Positions 39,733 through 53,267 of a DNA stretch of 64,000 bases are shown one piece after another (the stretch's first letter is position 1; each line of letters starts with the position of its first letter). Source of the DNA: Chamaecrista fasciculata (lineage: Eukaryota > Streptophyta > Magnoliopsida > Fabales > Fabaceae); assembly GCA_003254925.1 (NCBI GenBank), contig QANZ01029966.1, forward strand, positions 24,522 to 88,521, read 5' to 3'. The notes under the pieces were generated by a model. That model saw nothing but the letters and a program-made list of their open reading frames with translations, had not been told where the DNA came from and ran no database searches. The position numbers and the translations under genes are program-made.

Positions 39733-42700
39733 CAGGCAAGCTGCTTGATTGAATACTTTAGTGAATGCATTCATGAAAGCTTTTGAAACCATATAGCTCT
39801 ATCCCTTCCACTTTTGTGGCTTCTCATTCTTACTTTCTTATTACCGTCTCTCTCTCTTGTTTATCATTTGCAGTTTTTTACAAATGTATTTACATGACAA
39901 GGGGTTTTTCCTTTGTCTTCTTTTAGGAGTTGCAAATGCAAGCTTAATCTTATGGTTGGGGGAGTGGATGATCTAAATTTTCATTTTTTGCAATTTAGAT
40001 TTCTATATTTTGGTTGAATTTTCTAGCTTTTACTCTGAATTTTGGGCATTTGGTGTGTTCAAATACGAGGAACTTCTTTGCCTGATGTACTCATATTTAA
40101 CCAGAGTACATCAAGCTTTGAAATTCATTCATATTTGACCATCTCCTTGGCCTCACAAGAATATAATGAGAACTATCACACCTCAAGATGTTGAGAATAG
40201 AAGATCCAATCTGGAGAATTTGAACGTGTTTCAAAAATCAGCCAATGCAGAATTGTAGAATTGTATGTAAGCGTGAATCAAAAGGTGATCTTCTTAATTA
40301 TCCTCTTTACCATTTTGTCATAAAATTTTCTTGATGTAACCTTATTGGCAAAAACAAAGTCAAAAACTACTCTTTGGTCTAAAATTGACACCATTATGGA
40401 AAAAAAAATATATGCTCAGAATCAAGGACGTGTTTAGATTTCAATGATCATATATATTTTTTCAAGTTTTTCTTTTTAGTTTTTACTATCCACAGGTGGG
40501 AAGGAAGCTATAAGATTAATATATAGACTAGCTACATTGTGTTGTAGTCATTTTAAAACTCTGCATTATGAAGCTAATATATATATATATATGAAAATTA
40601 ATTACTACTATTATAAGTTTATAACATAAATTGACAGTAAATGTACTGAATGTTGTGAAAATGTAACACTATGCAGAAATTGAAGTTTAATGAAGTATTT
40701 TTCTTGACAAAAAGTATTTGAAGCAAGACTCTGTTCCCAACTGAAGGGGGTAGATCCTCTATTGTGAAAAATTCTCTGCAGTTTCCTGAAGTAGAGAATT
40801 GCAGCCGTTGATTTAATCTAGACGTGTATAATGGCAAGACGTCATTCACCATGTTTCTTTCCTCTTCCAACAATTCAATTAGGCTCCAAGATGAATTTAC
40901 CAAAACTCAATTCCCACCATTTTTCTCTTCTCTTTTAGATTAAGATGAGCAAACTTCAAAAATCTCTCTCTCAACTATCACATTATTAATTTTTGTATTT
41001 TCATATCCACAACTTGCACCTATAACATGTATTATCTTCATCTTTCTCACTTTCATCTTCACTACATCGCCACACTCTCTCTCTCTTAGTTTAATTTATT
41101 GCCCCAAAAATAGATCATCATATCCATTATATTAATGAACTATGGCAGGGTAGCCAACTCTCTTAGTTTAACCTTATTACTTTAGTGAATGCATAGGGTT
41201 GTATGCATGTGAATATTTCTTGATAGATTATAGCTACAGCTTGTCTTAGTAGAGCCATCAAATAGTAGAGCCATGACCAATTTTCCAATGGACAAATATG
41301 TGGGGAGGGTAACTTTGCACTCGTCCTCTTGTAGAATAACTTTCTCAATTCAAAAAGTTTTTTATTTTTGTAGTTCCACTATTTTGACATGCATATTAAT
41401 ATATTTATTGGCTTTAATTTGTTTACCATGTTTGAGGCTTTTTGGTGAATTTGGTTGAAAGACTAAAATGAAATTGACCCTATAATTTAAGGACCAAAAT
41501 GACTGTTTATCCCTAAATATAGCTTTGCCTTCAAATCTTATTTAGAGAAAATAGATAGATTACTTCAAATGTGAAGTGGTATGTTTGTTCATAGAATTAG
41601 AAACTAGATTGACATTTTCAAATATTAAATTATGGAGATTTAACAGTTTTTTTAATATTTAACGCTAAACAAATGCAAATGAACTAATATGACAAATTAA
41701 TAATAAAAATGTTTCCATTACTATATTAGAAGAAAAAATATCTGGGGACTAAACTATGAAATTCGGTAAAAGGAAAAACTAATAATCATATATTAGAAAA
41801 TAATTGTAAGGCTTAAGTTAGGCCCAAACAGAAAATTCCCTAACAGGTGGACCTTCTTAAATTCTCCTAAGAAAAGCCCAAAATCATATGGGCCTTACCA
41901 TAAATGATATTCAACCCTTCATTCGTTGCCTTGCAAAAAGCCCATCATCATCTGCTTTTTTTATTGATCCCATCATCATCTTATGAACCAAACAAAAAAG
42001 CCCATCATATTATCTTCTATCTATATATATATATATTTTTTTATTGAATCTTCTATATGTATCTCCTCTAGTAGAATGAATAAACTTTATGCTCTAATGA
42101 TCTAAGTTTTTCAAGTAAAGTTTTTAATGTTTATAAATATCTATAATAGACCTTTCTTTTTAGAAACATTCAACAATGTTTAAAAGAGTTTTTGATATAG
42201 AGAGCTAAACTTTTTACTTTTTTTGTTTCATTAGATTATCCCATTTCTAATTTGTCCCTTTCTTCTTATGTTATTTCACCATCAATCAGTTTTAAAGGGT
42301 AATATGATTGTATAAATTAAATATATTTGGGGATATGTTCATATGTGCATGAATTTCTTTTTTTTTTTAGTATGGTGTGGTATGTTTTGTGTTATGGTCG
42401 GATTTTGGTTTGATGGCACTAGATTTAACTTCACTCCAGAAATATGTCTTTTTCTCTTCTAGTGACTTTGCATGAGAAATAAAAGATTATTTTAAAATTT
42501 TAAATTATTATAAAAATTAAAAATATTTAAGAAAATATTTATTTATTTTTTATTACATTTTAAGATGAAAAAATTATCCAATTTTTATTAATAATTTTTT
42601 TATAATTTTTTATTTTATTTTAATATAACATAATATAAGAAGTGGGATAGTGATCTAAGATTATTCACTAATGATCTAAGTTTTTATAATTTTTTTATTT

Positions 42701-43934
42701 AATATAATATATAATTAGTATAGATAAACTTAAATTCAATTAGATATATATATATATATATATATATATTGAAAACTATATAAAACTAAAAGAAGCTAGT
42801 ATCAATTGAGTTATTTGGGAAAAAAATAATTGACCCAATAATTTGATACTGTAAATTGTAAAAGAACAATTACATTATTGATAGGTTTTTGCATCTTTAA
42901 CCGATGGATGATAGTGCAATATGACCCATATACATATGTAAGGAGGAATGGCAAATTCATATATATATGAATTTGAAGGTGTTCCATTAATATTGACACA
43001 TTTTGGAAATGGGATCAGTATTATCTAACACAATCTATTCTGGGAGATTCACATTTAGGTATGGTATAGTGACATTGATTATGCCATTCTAGCTGCCACA
43101 TGCAATATCATCATCCACTACCATTATTCCTACTAATAACACGTTAAAATCACCAACCTTGTAATCATACATATTTAATTTATATATGAAACTTGTTTTT
43201 TTTTTATGTTATTCACTTAGTTATATTTATGAGGTTGTGATTCTGACACGAATTAATGTTCTTCGATCTTTATTATGAGACCTAAAATCTCCGACTTACA
43301 TCTTAATGTATCCTTCTTTTGATCGAGAGTTTTGTGATTCTAATAAAAACAGTGGTATTATTGTGGCATATGCTAAAGAAATTAAAGACCAACTTTAATT
43401 TAAGATAAGGATTCTTTAAATCGCTTAAAAATACTCTTCCGGAAACATATAATAAATAGAGTGTACAAATGAGTAGTTAATTAACAGCCAATGTATATAT
43501 ACTTTAAATCGCTTAAAAATACTCTTCCGTTTTTTTATTCATTGTTAAATGCTAGATATGTAATCTTTGCCAACATGTTCGTTAGTTTGTATGTATATAT
43601 ACTTGGCTGAAAAAAAGAACTTGGCATATGTCATATTACAATCTTAAAGTCAGCAATTCTAAGAAATGGTGTCTCTTGTGAATTATTGACAAGTTTATGA
43701 TATGTGAAAACTTTATTTTGGTTTTAAACTATAGGATGAGCTCTGCTTTAGTTCTTAGATTCATTTCTTTCATTAGCGGCCTAAAATGTGATTTTGTCTA
43801 GAATCACTTATTATTTTTCTACTGAACATCTGACTTGAATAATTTCTCTTTCATACATTTCTTAGTAGGTGAGTTGGTGGAGATGAAAAGAAAAATTAAT
43901 CACAAATTTATCTCTAATTTATAATTAAAGAAAA
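39733..43934. other. 4.2-kb AT-rich region without recognised gene
   Basis: No coding stretch with recognisable product. AT microsatellites lie at 40580-40593 and 42743-42769. A 28-base direct repeat (CTTTAAATCGCTTAAAAATA..., ending CTCTTCCG) is at 43414-43441 and 43502-43529. 41450-41510 has one arm of a 'GGACCAAAATGA' MITE. Confidence 0.45.
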
Positions 43935-44891
43935 GGGTAAATTACACAGAAGGGTCCTGTGGTTTGGCCCATTTTCAGATAGGGTCCTGTTGTTTAAAAA
44001 ATGTCAAAGTGGGGGGCCTGTGGTTTCCTTCGTTAGCAAATAGGGTCCTAGGTGGTTTTTTCCATCCAAATTAACGGAGTAAACTTTAAAGTGGACTGTT
44101 TTGTAATTTGAGCCTTTTTTATTAAAACAAACTAACTAGGGACTATTTTGCAATTTGAACAAAAAAAAACAAAAAACAAAAAGCCCGTCAAACTCTCTTT
44201 TTAATTGCCGCCTTTTTCTTCGCTACAACACTCACTCTCCTCCGCCGCCGCCATTACCAGCCATGGCTCTCTCTCCAACGCCGAAGCACACTCTCACAGT
44301 ATGGGGATGATGCTATTGCTTGTAGAGATCTGAGAGGGTTTCTTTTTCTTCTTCTTGAATGGCCTCCTTTGTGTGTGTATGTGTGTTTTTCGTTCCCCAC
44401 CTCATGAACTGTCAGATTTGCAAAACAAGAGCAACAAAATTAAGAACACCAACAACAANGCTATTGCTACCAGATCTGACACAGAGGATCCGACCCAACC
44501 CGGAACGGAATCGGGTAAGAATGCTCCGATTGAGAATCAACCGCCGGCGAAGAGGTCGGCGTCGGAGACAGAGCCATGGCTGGCAATGGCGGCGGCGGAG
44601 GAGGAGAGTCAGTGTTGTAGCTGAAGAAGAAGAAGGCAAAAAAAGAAGAGTTTGACGGGCTTTTCTTTTTTTGGTTAAAATTGTAAAATAGTCCCATTTT
44701 AATAGAAAAAAAGGCTCAAATTACAAAACAGTCCACTTTAAAATTTACTCTGTTAATTTGGATGGAAAAAACCACCTGGGACCCTATTTGCTAACGAAGG
44801 AAACCACAGGCCCCCACTTTGACATTTTTTAAACCACAGGACCCTATCTGAAAATGGGCCAAACCACAGGACCTTTTTGTATAATTTACCC
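43935..44891. mobile_element. MULE, 957 bp, same family as the Pack-MULE at 2786
   Basis: The ends are GGGTAAATTACACAGAAG and its inverse TTTGTATAATTTACCC, with ~280-base inverted arms. TAAAGAAAA flanks both sides (43926-43934 and 44892-44900), a perfect 9-bp duplication. The core also folds back: CCATTACCAGCCATGGCTCT (44250) has its inverse near 44572-44591. There is a single N at 44459. No transposase. Confidence 0.92.
44455..44625 (+). other. Possible captured coding fragment in the 957-bp MULE
   Basis: One plus-strand frame is open across IATRSDTEDPTQPGTESGKN, APIENQPPAKRSASETEPW and LAMAAAEEESQCCS. Composition is protein-like, but I recognise no family, and the end is part of an internal fold-back. 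Confidence 0.3.
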
Positions 44892-45681
44892 TAAAGAAAA
44901 TGAGAAAGAAATAGCTGATCTCAACTAAAGATAGCATGCAATAGATATACTATCTTTCAGGTACCCTAAGATATCCATTCAAGAAAATATTCGAAATCCA
45001 TGAAACCAAAAATTGAGTACAGATTCTGATGATAAATTTTAACTAACCATAGAGTATTGGACAGGTGCAAATATCACCATCAGATATATATCTTGTATCC
45101 ATATGATATCAATGGACAAATAGAATGTCTTATAGGAAACCAAAAAAAAAATAGAATGTCTTATACCCAATACTCTATATATTAAATATAATATATTATT
45201 ACATTATATACGTGTGTATTATTAACTCAATATATATTAATATAATTAAATATATTTAAAATATATGAAAATTTTCATTTTAATATAGGGTATTGTGTAA
45301 TGGATATCAGATATCAGATATCAAATATTAATTAGGTACCAGATATTGGGTATAAGTATCCAATATTTATTTTCAAGTATTTTGTGTATTTCGCGTGTTA
45401 TAGTTCAAGTGAATTCAAATTAGGATAGTGAAAAATTGAGGGAGCATCTACCCATTATCATTCCTAATCTCAGCTATTCGTGTTAGAAATAACAATAGAA
45501 ATTGAACAAAGTCACATTTTGGATTAAAAGTAGAACAAATGAGAAAGTTTGAAAACTATAACAAAACACGAAAAAGTTTTAGGTCAAAAACAAAACTCAC
45601 AGTCTAGCTTGATGACCAAAATAGAATTTTGAACTTTATGATATTTAGTTATTTCATAAACCACTTAGATCACAATTTTAT
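44892..45681. other. AT-rich spacer
   Basis: Includes a degenerate AGATATCAGATATCA repeat near 45302-45330 and AT-only stretches. No gene. Confidence 0.45.
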
Positions 45682-46218
45682 AGGTTAAAATCTCATTTTG
45701 GTCCTTGAACTATGGGATAAGTTTCATTTTAGTCCTAAAATTATTTTTTGTTATGTTTAGGTCCTCAAACTTTCACATTTGTTTGGTTGTAGTCCCCAAA
45801 TTGTGATATCATCGGGTTTCTACCATTATTTATAACCTGAACAATTAAAATTGATCATTTCTCTCTCATATATGTCTTAATAAGTGTACACGTGTTGACA
45901 AAGAGAGAAGGAAAAATTTTCATTCCTTGTCACAAATTGAAAATAAAAATAAATTACATATTTATCTTTAATTTGTGACTAAAAATGAAAACTTTTCATT
46001 TTCTCTTTGTTAACTCACTTATTATAACACATATGAAAAATAAATGATTGATCTCAACTGTCTAAATAAAAAATAACTGCATAAATCATATGAAATCACA
46101 TTTTGGGGACCAAATGGAACAAATGTGATAGTTTGAGGACCAAAATAGAACAAAAAATAGTCTGAGGACCAAAATGAAACTTATCCCATAGTTTGAGGAC
46201 CAAAATGAGTATTGACCC
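45682..46218. mobile_element. MULE-like MITE, 537 bp
   Basis: The left arm AGGTTAAAATCTCATTTTGG pairs with the right arm CCAAAATGAGTATTGACCC, with arms of ~150 bases. Flanks CAATTTTAT and CATTTTATA look like a 9-bp duplication with a one-base indel. Confidence 0.72.
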
Positions 46219-48663
46219 CATTTTATATTAATATTTTTTAATAAAAATAAATTTGAAATTTAAGAGGTTTGGCAGCTTACAATTTTCCAAGCGCCTCTTC
46301 CTTCCATGGGAATGTCCCAATGACAATAATATGGATAAAGAAAAACCTTTGAGATTTATCAATAAAAATTGAAAGACAATACTGAGAATCAAACTGGGGA
46401 TAAATTTGGCCAAAAAAAAAATGGGGATAAATTAGATTTTAAGAAATATCCTCTTTCTTTTTTCAATTATCACCAAAATATGAATCTTGAAAAGAAGAAA
46501 AAAAACAAAAGGAAAGAGGATATTAATTATTAGAATATATTTAAGCTTATCTTAGGTGATTGTTGCCTTTGAGTTGAGAAGGCAAGTGTGTAGGTGTGCA
46601 ATTGTGCATATAAGATTTTAATTTGAAGGAAGAGCATGTGGATAGTGCATTTATAATATTTAAGAAGCAAACATAATTATATATAATTAATGTAGAATAT
46701 AATTAACAATAATAAGGTGCTATGGTTTGGTAACCAACTTTCATTCTTTTTATTAAAACCCTCACCAACACCAACACACATCTAATTAACAACACATCAT
46801 ATTCATAGGTTTAGAACTTTAGATTAATATTTTAAAACTTCAATTACTTACTTGATTAACATCTGGTTTCCGGCCTCCACAGAAAAATATAAGTTTTTTA
46901 AGGCTGAAATATAATGCATAAAATTCTTATGAATTTTAAACACCATGAAAAAAGTAATTTGAACTTTGAAGAGCAATGAAAAACCTCATAAGTTTTTCTA
47001 TTTTGTACAAACAGTTTATTTTGTTAAAATTTTAATTATTTTTTACTACTATTAATAACTAAAATACTTCATGTTAAGTTTGGATCAATAAAAAAAGAAG
47101 TAACAATAACAATAAAATTATAAATAGATTTAATCTTTTAATGAAAAATTTTAACAAACTACATTTTCCACAAAATCAAAATTTTATGAATTTTTCATTT
47201 TTAAAAATTTTAGAATTTCTTTTGCACTATAACTAAAATTAGTTCTTGAGGTCTTTATGTATTTTGATGTTTTTAAAATATGTAGAAAATACAAAAGGAG
47301 AAATTAACAAATATTATGTGAATAGAAGACGCATGTTTGAGCTCTTTAAATATCTAATGTCCTACTAGTTAAATAAGAGTATATTCTTAAATATATATAT
47401 AAGGACAAAGGCGAGAAAATTCCAGAATTTAAGCTTTGATGCTAGTCAAAGTATGAAAGTAAGGTTTAAAATTAATTTAAATATATTTATTTTTTGTATT
47501 GGGAACATATAGTCAAAGGCTTTATTTCTGGGCATAAAAGAAGAAGAATCTCTTATTAATTCTTCTGAGACGGGACTTTATAGTATAGGCAAAACTGTCA
47601 GTGACAAACACATAAATTAGTGACTAAAATCACAAACGAACAAACTTTATGTCACCAAACCCATACATACTTCACCACTAATCAAGGTGACATGTTCTTT
47701 CTTCCTTAAATCCTTCGCATTTTACAAACACTTAAAAGTAGTTTTAATATTCTTAAAGTATGCAATCCTGTTTAATTGTACTTTTAAAAAAACATTTCTC
47801 AATTGTGCCCCCTAAAATATAATGTAAATTTTAATTATACTCTCAAAATTTTTTAAACAATTATATTCTAAATTTTTTGTTTGTGTATCAATTGTACCTT
47901 CAATATTTTGTTTTAGGTCTCAATTGTACCATCAAATTGAAGGGTATTTGATGATACAATTGACTAAATAAATTATACTTTCAAATAGTCCTAATAATCT
48001 ATAAATCAAATTATTAGGTAGATCAATATTTGATCATTTATGAGTTTATATATATATTTATATATATATATATAACGAGAAGGTATCGTACATTTATTAA
48101 TTTGAGATAAAGTTCTTTCAACAAAATAATCTGCATTTAAAATCAAACTAATAACTCTACCAAAAGATAAAATCCAACTAATAATGTTTGAAAATGTTTT
48201 TCTATAACTAATTAAATAACTAACATAAAAATTCAGTGATATATGAACATATCTAAAGTCGTTAGTAGGGGCTACCCGGCCCACCACATGTCGCGGGTTA
48301 AACAAGTTCAGTTTTTTACGAGTCAGAAAAATCTTAACCCGGCTATGAAAGAATTCGGTGTTGATGTTGATGCATTCAAAACTATTTTCAATTAATCTGC
48401 ATGGTCTCTTTTAATTTAAGAAACAAAAATTCATTCGATTAATACGAAACGCAATATCATATCCTCTTATTAATTAAATCAGTTCCCTAAACTTCAAAAG
48501 TTCATTTAATTAGATGGGTTCCCAGAAATAATTACACTGGAAAAAAGGTTTTAAGATAAAATCATTAATTATATCTATATCAAGCTAGGACACTATAGTG
48601 ATGATGCATGAACAATAAAAAAAGGTCAGAATGTTTGTTTTCTATTATATATAGTGTTTTATC
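46219..48663. other. AT-rich region without recognised gene
   Basis: 47780-47990 has loosely inverted CAATTGTACC/GATACAATTG phrases, possibly a decayed MITE. An AT microsatellite lies at 48049-48074. 48268-48300 is a short GC-rich island (ACCCGGCCCACCACATGTCG) of unknown origin. No coding sequence. Confidence 0.4.
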
Positions 48664-49009
48664 CTATGAAGCATGGACACTGACACGGACACGGGACACG
48701 ACACGGACACGGATACAGCGACACGTCAAACTCTCAAAATTACGCGACACAACACGGCATATATTTATATATATAAATAATTAAATATTCATAATTTTTA
48801 ATAAAAAAATTAAAAATTACAATTTTTATTCATAATATATGTCATATCTATTATTATTTTCTCTTGCCTATCATGTTAAAGTTACAAAAAATTGATTTAT
48901 ATTCTAAAATTTATGGATATGTGTCGTGTCGGTGTCATACGAGTATTGGACACTGACACGTGTCTGACACGGCGACACGCCTTCAAAATGAAGTGTCCAT
49001 ACTTCCTAG
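48664..49009. mobile_element. hAT MITE, 346 bp, 8-bp target duplication
   Basis: The ends CTATGAAGCATGGACAC and GTGTCCATACTTCCTAG are inverted repeats with few mismatches. GTTTTATC flanks both sides (48656-48663 and 49010-49017). The subterminal regions are full of GACACG/CGTGTC motifs. Two older copies are at 39200-39732. Confidence 0.9.
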
Positions 49010-49017
49010 GTTTTATC

Positions 49018-50159
49018 TGTGCGCTGAGTTCACTAATTTTTTTAGTGGATCGCATGTTCATGTTAACAAAAAAATGGATGATCAATGAGATCAAGACAAT
49101 GTGTTTATTCGGCCTTCAATCATCACTTTATCAATTGATAACAAAATTATTGACACAAAACTGTTTTCTTCAATTAACTTGCACATTTATACTTTCTATG
49201 TTTGGGATATCACAATTCTGAGACATTTTATGGTGTCAACAAATAGTGACATAATTGATTAATCTTTAGACGTGTATGTTATAAAATCGAGAGTTTAAAT
49301 CTTTTTATTTATGTAAAGATTATTTAGTAGGTAATATGTAAAATTTTCTTATAAATTTTCAAAAAAAGTTGAGAAGTATTTTCTAACTCTAATAAAGTAT
49401 CGTTACTCTCACTTAAACTTTTGTCAACCAAAAACAAAATTGTTTTATGTACTTTAGTCAAATGACTTCCTCGTCACTCAGTAATAGTCCTACACAAATT
49501 TAATACCCTCTATCACATAAACTTGGACCGAGATCATCAAACTTTAACATTTTCCACAATTTTTTTTTATACTTGACAAATTTATAACTAAACGAAAATA
49601 TTGGGTATTCATTAAACTTAACTGCAAGAGCTACACTATGCATGTAATTTAGCATGACTTCTTATATTTGCATGGTTATCACACAACTTGATGTTGTCAT
49701 GTGATTAAATTTCGGTCTAGGAAAATAATATATTTTTATTAAAAAGAAAAATAGGCTATGCCACTCTATATCTTGAAGATGCCATATATATCTCTACAAT
49801 ATATATATATATATGCCTTATATATATAATATTAATATATTATGGTATGTGAAGCAAAGCAAAAGCATAAGTGTGGGTGAGAGAGATCCTTCTAAGGAAT
49901 ATCACACAAGCCAATCATTGTGCTCATTTAAACCATAACATATTTTCTCTAATTTGTGTTAATCATAACCAAAATCACCTTAAATAATGATGTCTTTTGC
50001 TAAGGGGCCTACTATATTATAAGTCTATAACCATACTAATTAGCACAAAGATGCATGAAGGATAATGATAAAGAAAGCAAAAGAAATGAAAATGACCCAA
50101 GAAGAGTGAGATATAAATTATAATTAAAATCTCATTCTGTGTTGTTGATTTTCTTTTAT
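49018..50159. other. AT-rich spacer
   Basis: AT microsatellite at 49798-49814. Nothing else recognised. Confidence 0.4.
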
Positions 50160-50957
50160 TTTGAATTTTTGTGGGACATATTGATCTGTTCATATTTTAT
50201 TATACATTTTAATGACATTTTAAGGCATTTTATATTCATTTGGGATTCAATTGCTTGCCTTTATGTTCTTTTATGATAAAATATGAGGTCTTGAGGTTTG
50301 ATGTTTGTTTTGATAATTTTTTGATTAATTGTGTAGTTTTTCTCGAGTTTAATATTTATTATTTGTTAATCCTTTTTATCATGAGAATTCACATAGTTTC
50401 TCAGTGTTTTGATAGATTTAAAAGGAAGTTCAAAGCATTGGAATACTCAAAGGAAGACTCGAGGATCATTGGAGAAAAGTCAGGGATCAAATTGCACAAT
50501 TTCAACACTTTTCCATATCATGCCGTGGAGTAGGCCGTGGGCAAGACCCGCGGCATGATTTGCGACTATTTTAATTGTTGAAGCTCAAACCCAATTTTGA
50601 TGATTCTGATCTTGCCTAACCTGGATTTGGCCAAAAATTGAGTATAAAAAGGATCTTTAGGTCAATTTTGGGGGTTATGCATGTTTTGAGAGAGAATACA
50701 TATTCTTATTCTCGGTTCTTGGCAATCATTCATTTTCTTGGAGCTTATTGTGAGATCATGGCAATTTAACCTCAATTTGTTCATCTCTACACCATGAGTA
50801 GCTAAATCTTCATCCCGGAGGAGCATTGGAGCAAGCATGAGCTTTATCTATGTATTATTTGCTTTTAAACTTTGCACAAAAGTTCCTCGAGAAATCGACT
50901 CGGATTGCACCTCTATAGTGCATTAATTTCGATACACGAGTCCGGTCACATATATAA
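50160..50957 (+). mobile_element. Possible Ty3/gypsy (Tat/Ogre-like) solo LTR or LTR fragment
   Basis: Several features are typical of such LTRs: a GC-rich palindromic segment (TGCCGTGGAGTAGGCCGTGG ... CCGCGGCATGA, 50521-50559), a TATA box at 50643-50650, and downstream the phrase ACCATGAGTAGCTAAATCTT at 50791-50810. No second LTR, primer site or target duplication is confirmed, and the ends are approximate. Confidence 0.4.
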
Positions 50958-52218
50958 AAGAAGAGAGACATAGAAATTAAAAAAACAAAAGCAAAAAAAC
51001 AAAATTGTGTATGTTGAAAATTTTGGAGACAAAGTGATAAGGAGAAGGAATAATTGGAACAAGCTTAAGGTTCACTCAAATCTTAACGGACTAATTAATT
51101 AATTGGTACATCTAAACATGTATTTTTATTCGACCGAATTTCAGAGGCCATATATATATATATGCACACCACTTATTAAATACTATTTGTAATAATACTA
51201 AAAAATAGACATAATTATAGGCTAGAATTTTAGTTATGTGGAGTTTCTTTTTCATGTCTGGCAGGTGAAAATTTCATTTGAACACGAGTTTTTTTTTTTG
51301 GCCTTGAGTTTTTGTTTGCTTGTAAATTAAACCAAAACACAATATCAATTTTGAAATGAAAAATATTCTTATCGTAGGTTAGGTGCCTAACGGAAGAAAG
51401 ATTTTCTTAATTATGACACATGCAAGTTAGTAAATTTTTTTTTGGTAAAAATCCAAGTTCATAACTTTTAATTTAATAAATTTATAGCTGATTTATTTGT
51501 TATTATAAATAATTTTAGTTTTGGACTTCTTTATATAAAACTAAATTAATTAAGAGCCCACAAACCTGACTGGATTCCACTCTCACACTTTTGCCACCAC
51601 CACTCACGCCTTCAATTATCTATTTTTACATAATTCTAAACTTTTTTTTCCATATGTTATTATTATATTTGATATTTTATTTTTAAATGGATATAAAATA
51701 TTTTTTAATTATCATACATAGATCTCTAATTATGATTTTCATGTAAAACTCTAAATCTCTGTTCTATTCTGGCAAAAATGCAAGAAATCTCTATAAACTC
51801 AACTTATGAGCAAAACACTCTAATATTTAAATTTTTATTAAAACAAATGTCTTAAATTTTTCTAATCATAAAAAAAAATCTCATTTTATTACATTTTTCA
51901 TTCAAATTCTAACAAAACTACTTCATTATACTTGAACACTTGTCTTTACAAAAATTGCAATGCTAAATTCTCATGCAAACCCTCCTTTGAACCATGCATA
52001 GAGCTAGCCTTTTTGTCAAAATCTAAAGTTTTAAAGAGTTTTTTTTGTTCAATAAATTAAATTTAGGGAGTTATTTGTGTTTTCTTTATTTTCTCTATTA
52101 TCTATCATCTCTTCATTGAGTTTGTATTTTTTTAAAAAAAAAATTATAAATAAAAATTTACTCAATAATATTACAGAATAAGTTTTGAAACACTGAACAA
52201 CATTAACAATTTTTATTA
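50958..52218. other. AT-rich spacer
   Basis: AT microsatellite at 51149-51164, otherwise no recognised element or gene. Confidence 0.4.
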
Positions 52219-52568
52219 GGCCAAAGTGTACTTTTGGTTCCACAATTCTTGCTCAGGCTTCAATTTGGTCCCATTTTGTTGTACTTTTGGTCTCATATTT
52301 TTCGGTCAGGTTGTTGATCTTATGTCTTTTAGTCAGATTGCAGAATTGGTCCCATATATTATGGTCAGGTGGGACTGACGGTGAAATTTTTTGCAAAGAT
52401 ATGGGATCAATTCTGTAACATGACCAAAAGATATGAGATTAAAAGTGACACGAGACCAAATTTGCAACTTGAGCAAACTATATGAGACAAAAAAATATAA
52501 CAAAAAAAAGTTATAAGACCAAATTAAGACTTGCACATAAATTATGGGGCCAAAAGTACACTTAAACG
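52219..52568. mobile_element. MULE MITE, 350 bp, perfect 9-bp target duplication
   Basis: The ends GGCCAAAGTGTACTTTTGG and CCAAAAGTACACTTAAACG are inverted. TTTTTATTA flanks both (52210-52218 and 52569-52577). Related to 63274-63670 and to the core of the palindrome at 37593. Confidence 0.9.
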
Positions 52569-52979
52569 TTTTTATTATGTATCTTTCTTTTTCTTTTTAT
52601 TTATTTTTATGAGTTTTTTTTTTTCTCAACACTCTCCTTATAAAACCATATACAATTTTAAGAAAAAAGTAAATACGGAAAATGTTAAAATTATGTGAGG
52701 TGAAGCAAGTAAAAATGTGTTGTATAATGATGAGAGAGAGTGGAGACACGCGCGTTGAAGGAGAGTGGGGGGAGTGTGAAAGAGAGACAAAGAGGAGACA
52801 GATGATAGGGCCAGGTGGTCTCCTTGTCGAGGAAGGGATCCTACGTGGCACTAGTGGGCCCCACACATAGTGGGCGGGTTCGTGATTCCATGTTACTCGC
52901 TCACATGCTCACACTCTTCCTTCAATTCACTCTTAAGACCTAACATTATGTTCTTTTTCTTCTTACTTAAAAAATAGTC

Positions 52980-53264
52980 ATTAAAATAAGAGTAAATTTA
53001 TTATTTTTCTTTAACTTTGTGCTGAATCAACTAATTAGTCTCTGCATAATCAGTCTTTGAATTATTATAATTTACAAACAGTATAAATTTAGTACAAATT
53101 CAAATATCATAAAATCTAAAGTTAACTTAAATTTAGGACCAAATATTATTAATTTAGTACAAATTTATAGGCCAAAAAAATATAAAATTAGTTCAAATTC
53201 AAGGACCAAATCATTACTAAGACCAAATAGTTGATAATTGAATGCAAATTTAGAGATCAAACAG
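52980..53264. repeat. Dispersed AT-rich repeat, first part
   Basis: Shares phrases such as AATTCAAGGACCAAATC and GACCAAATAGTTGATAATTG with 63670-64000. Interrupted by the Tourist-like MITE and continuing to about 54260. The type of element is unknown. Confidence 0.55.
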
Positions 53265-53267
53265 TAA

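Noticed and set aside
48892..49221. 109-codon open frame
   Set aside because: Starts inside the hAT MITE and runs into unique AT-rich DNA; no protein signature.
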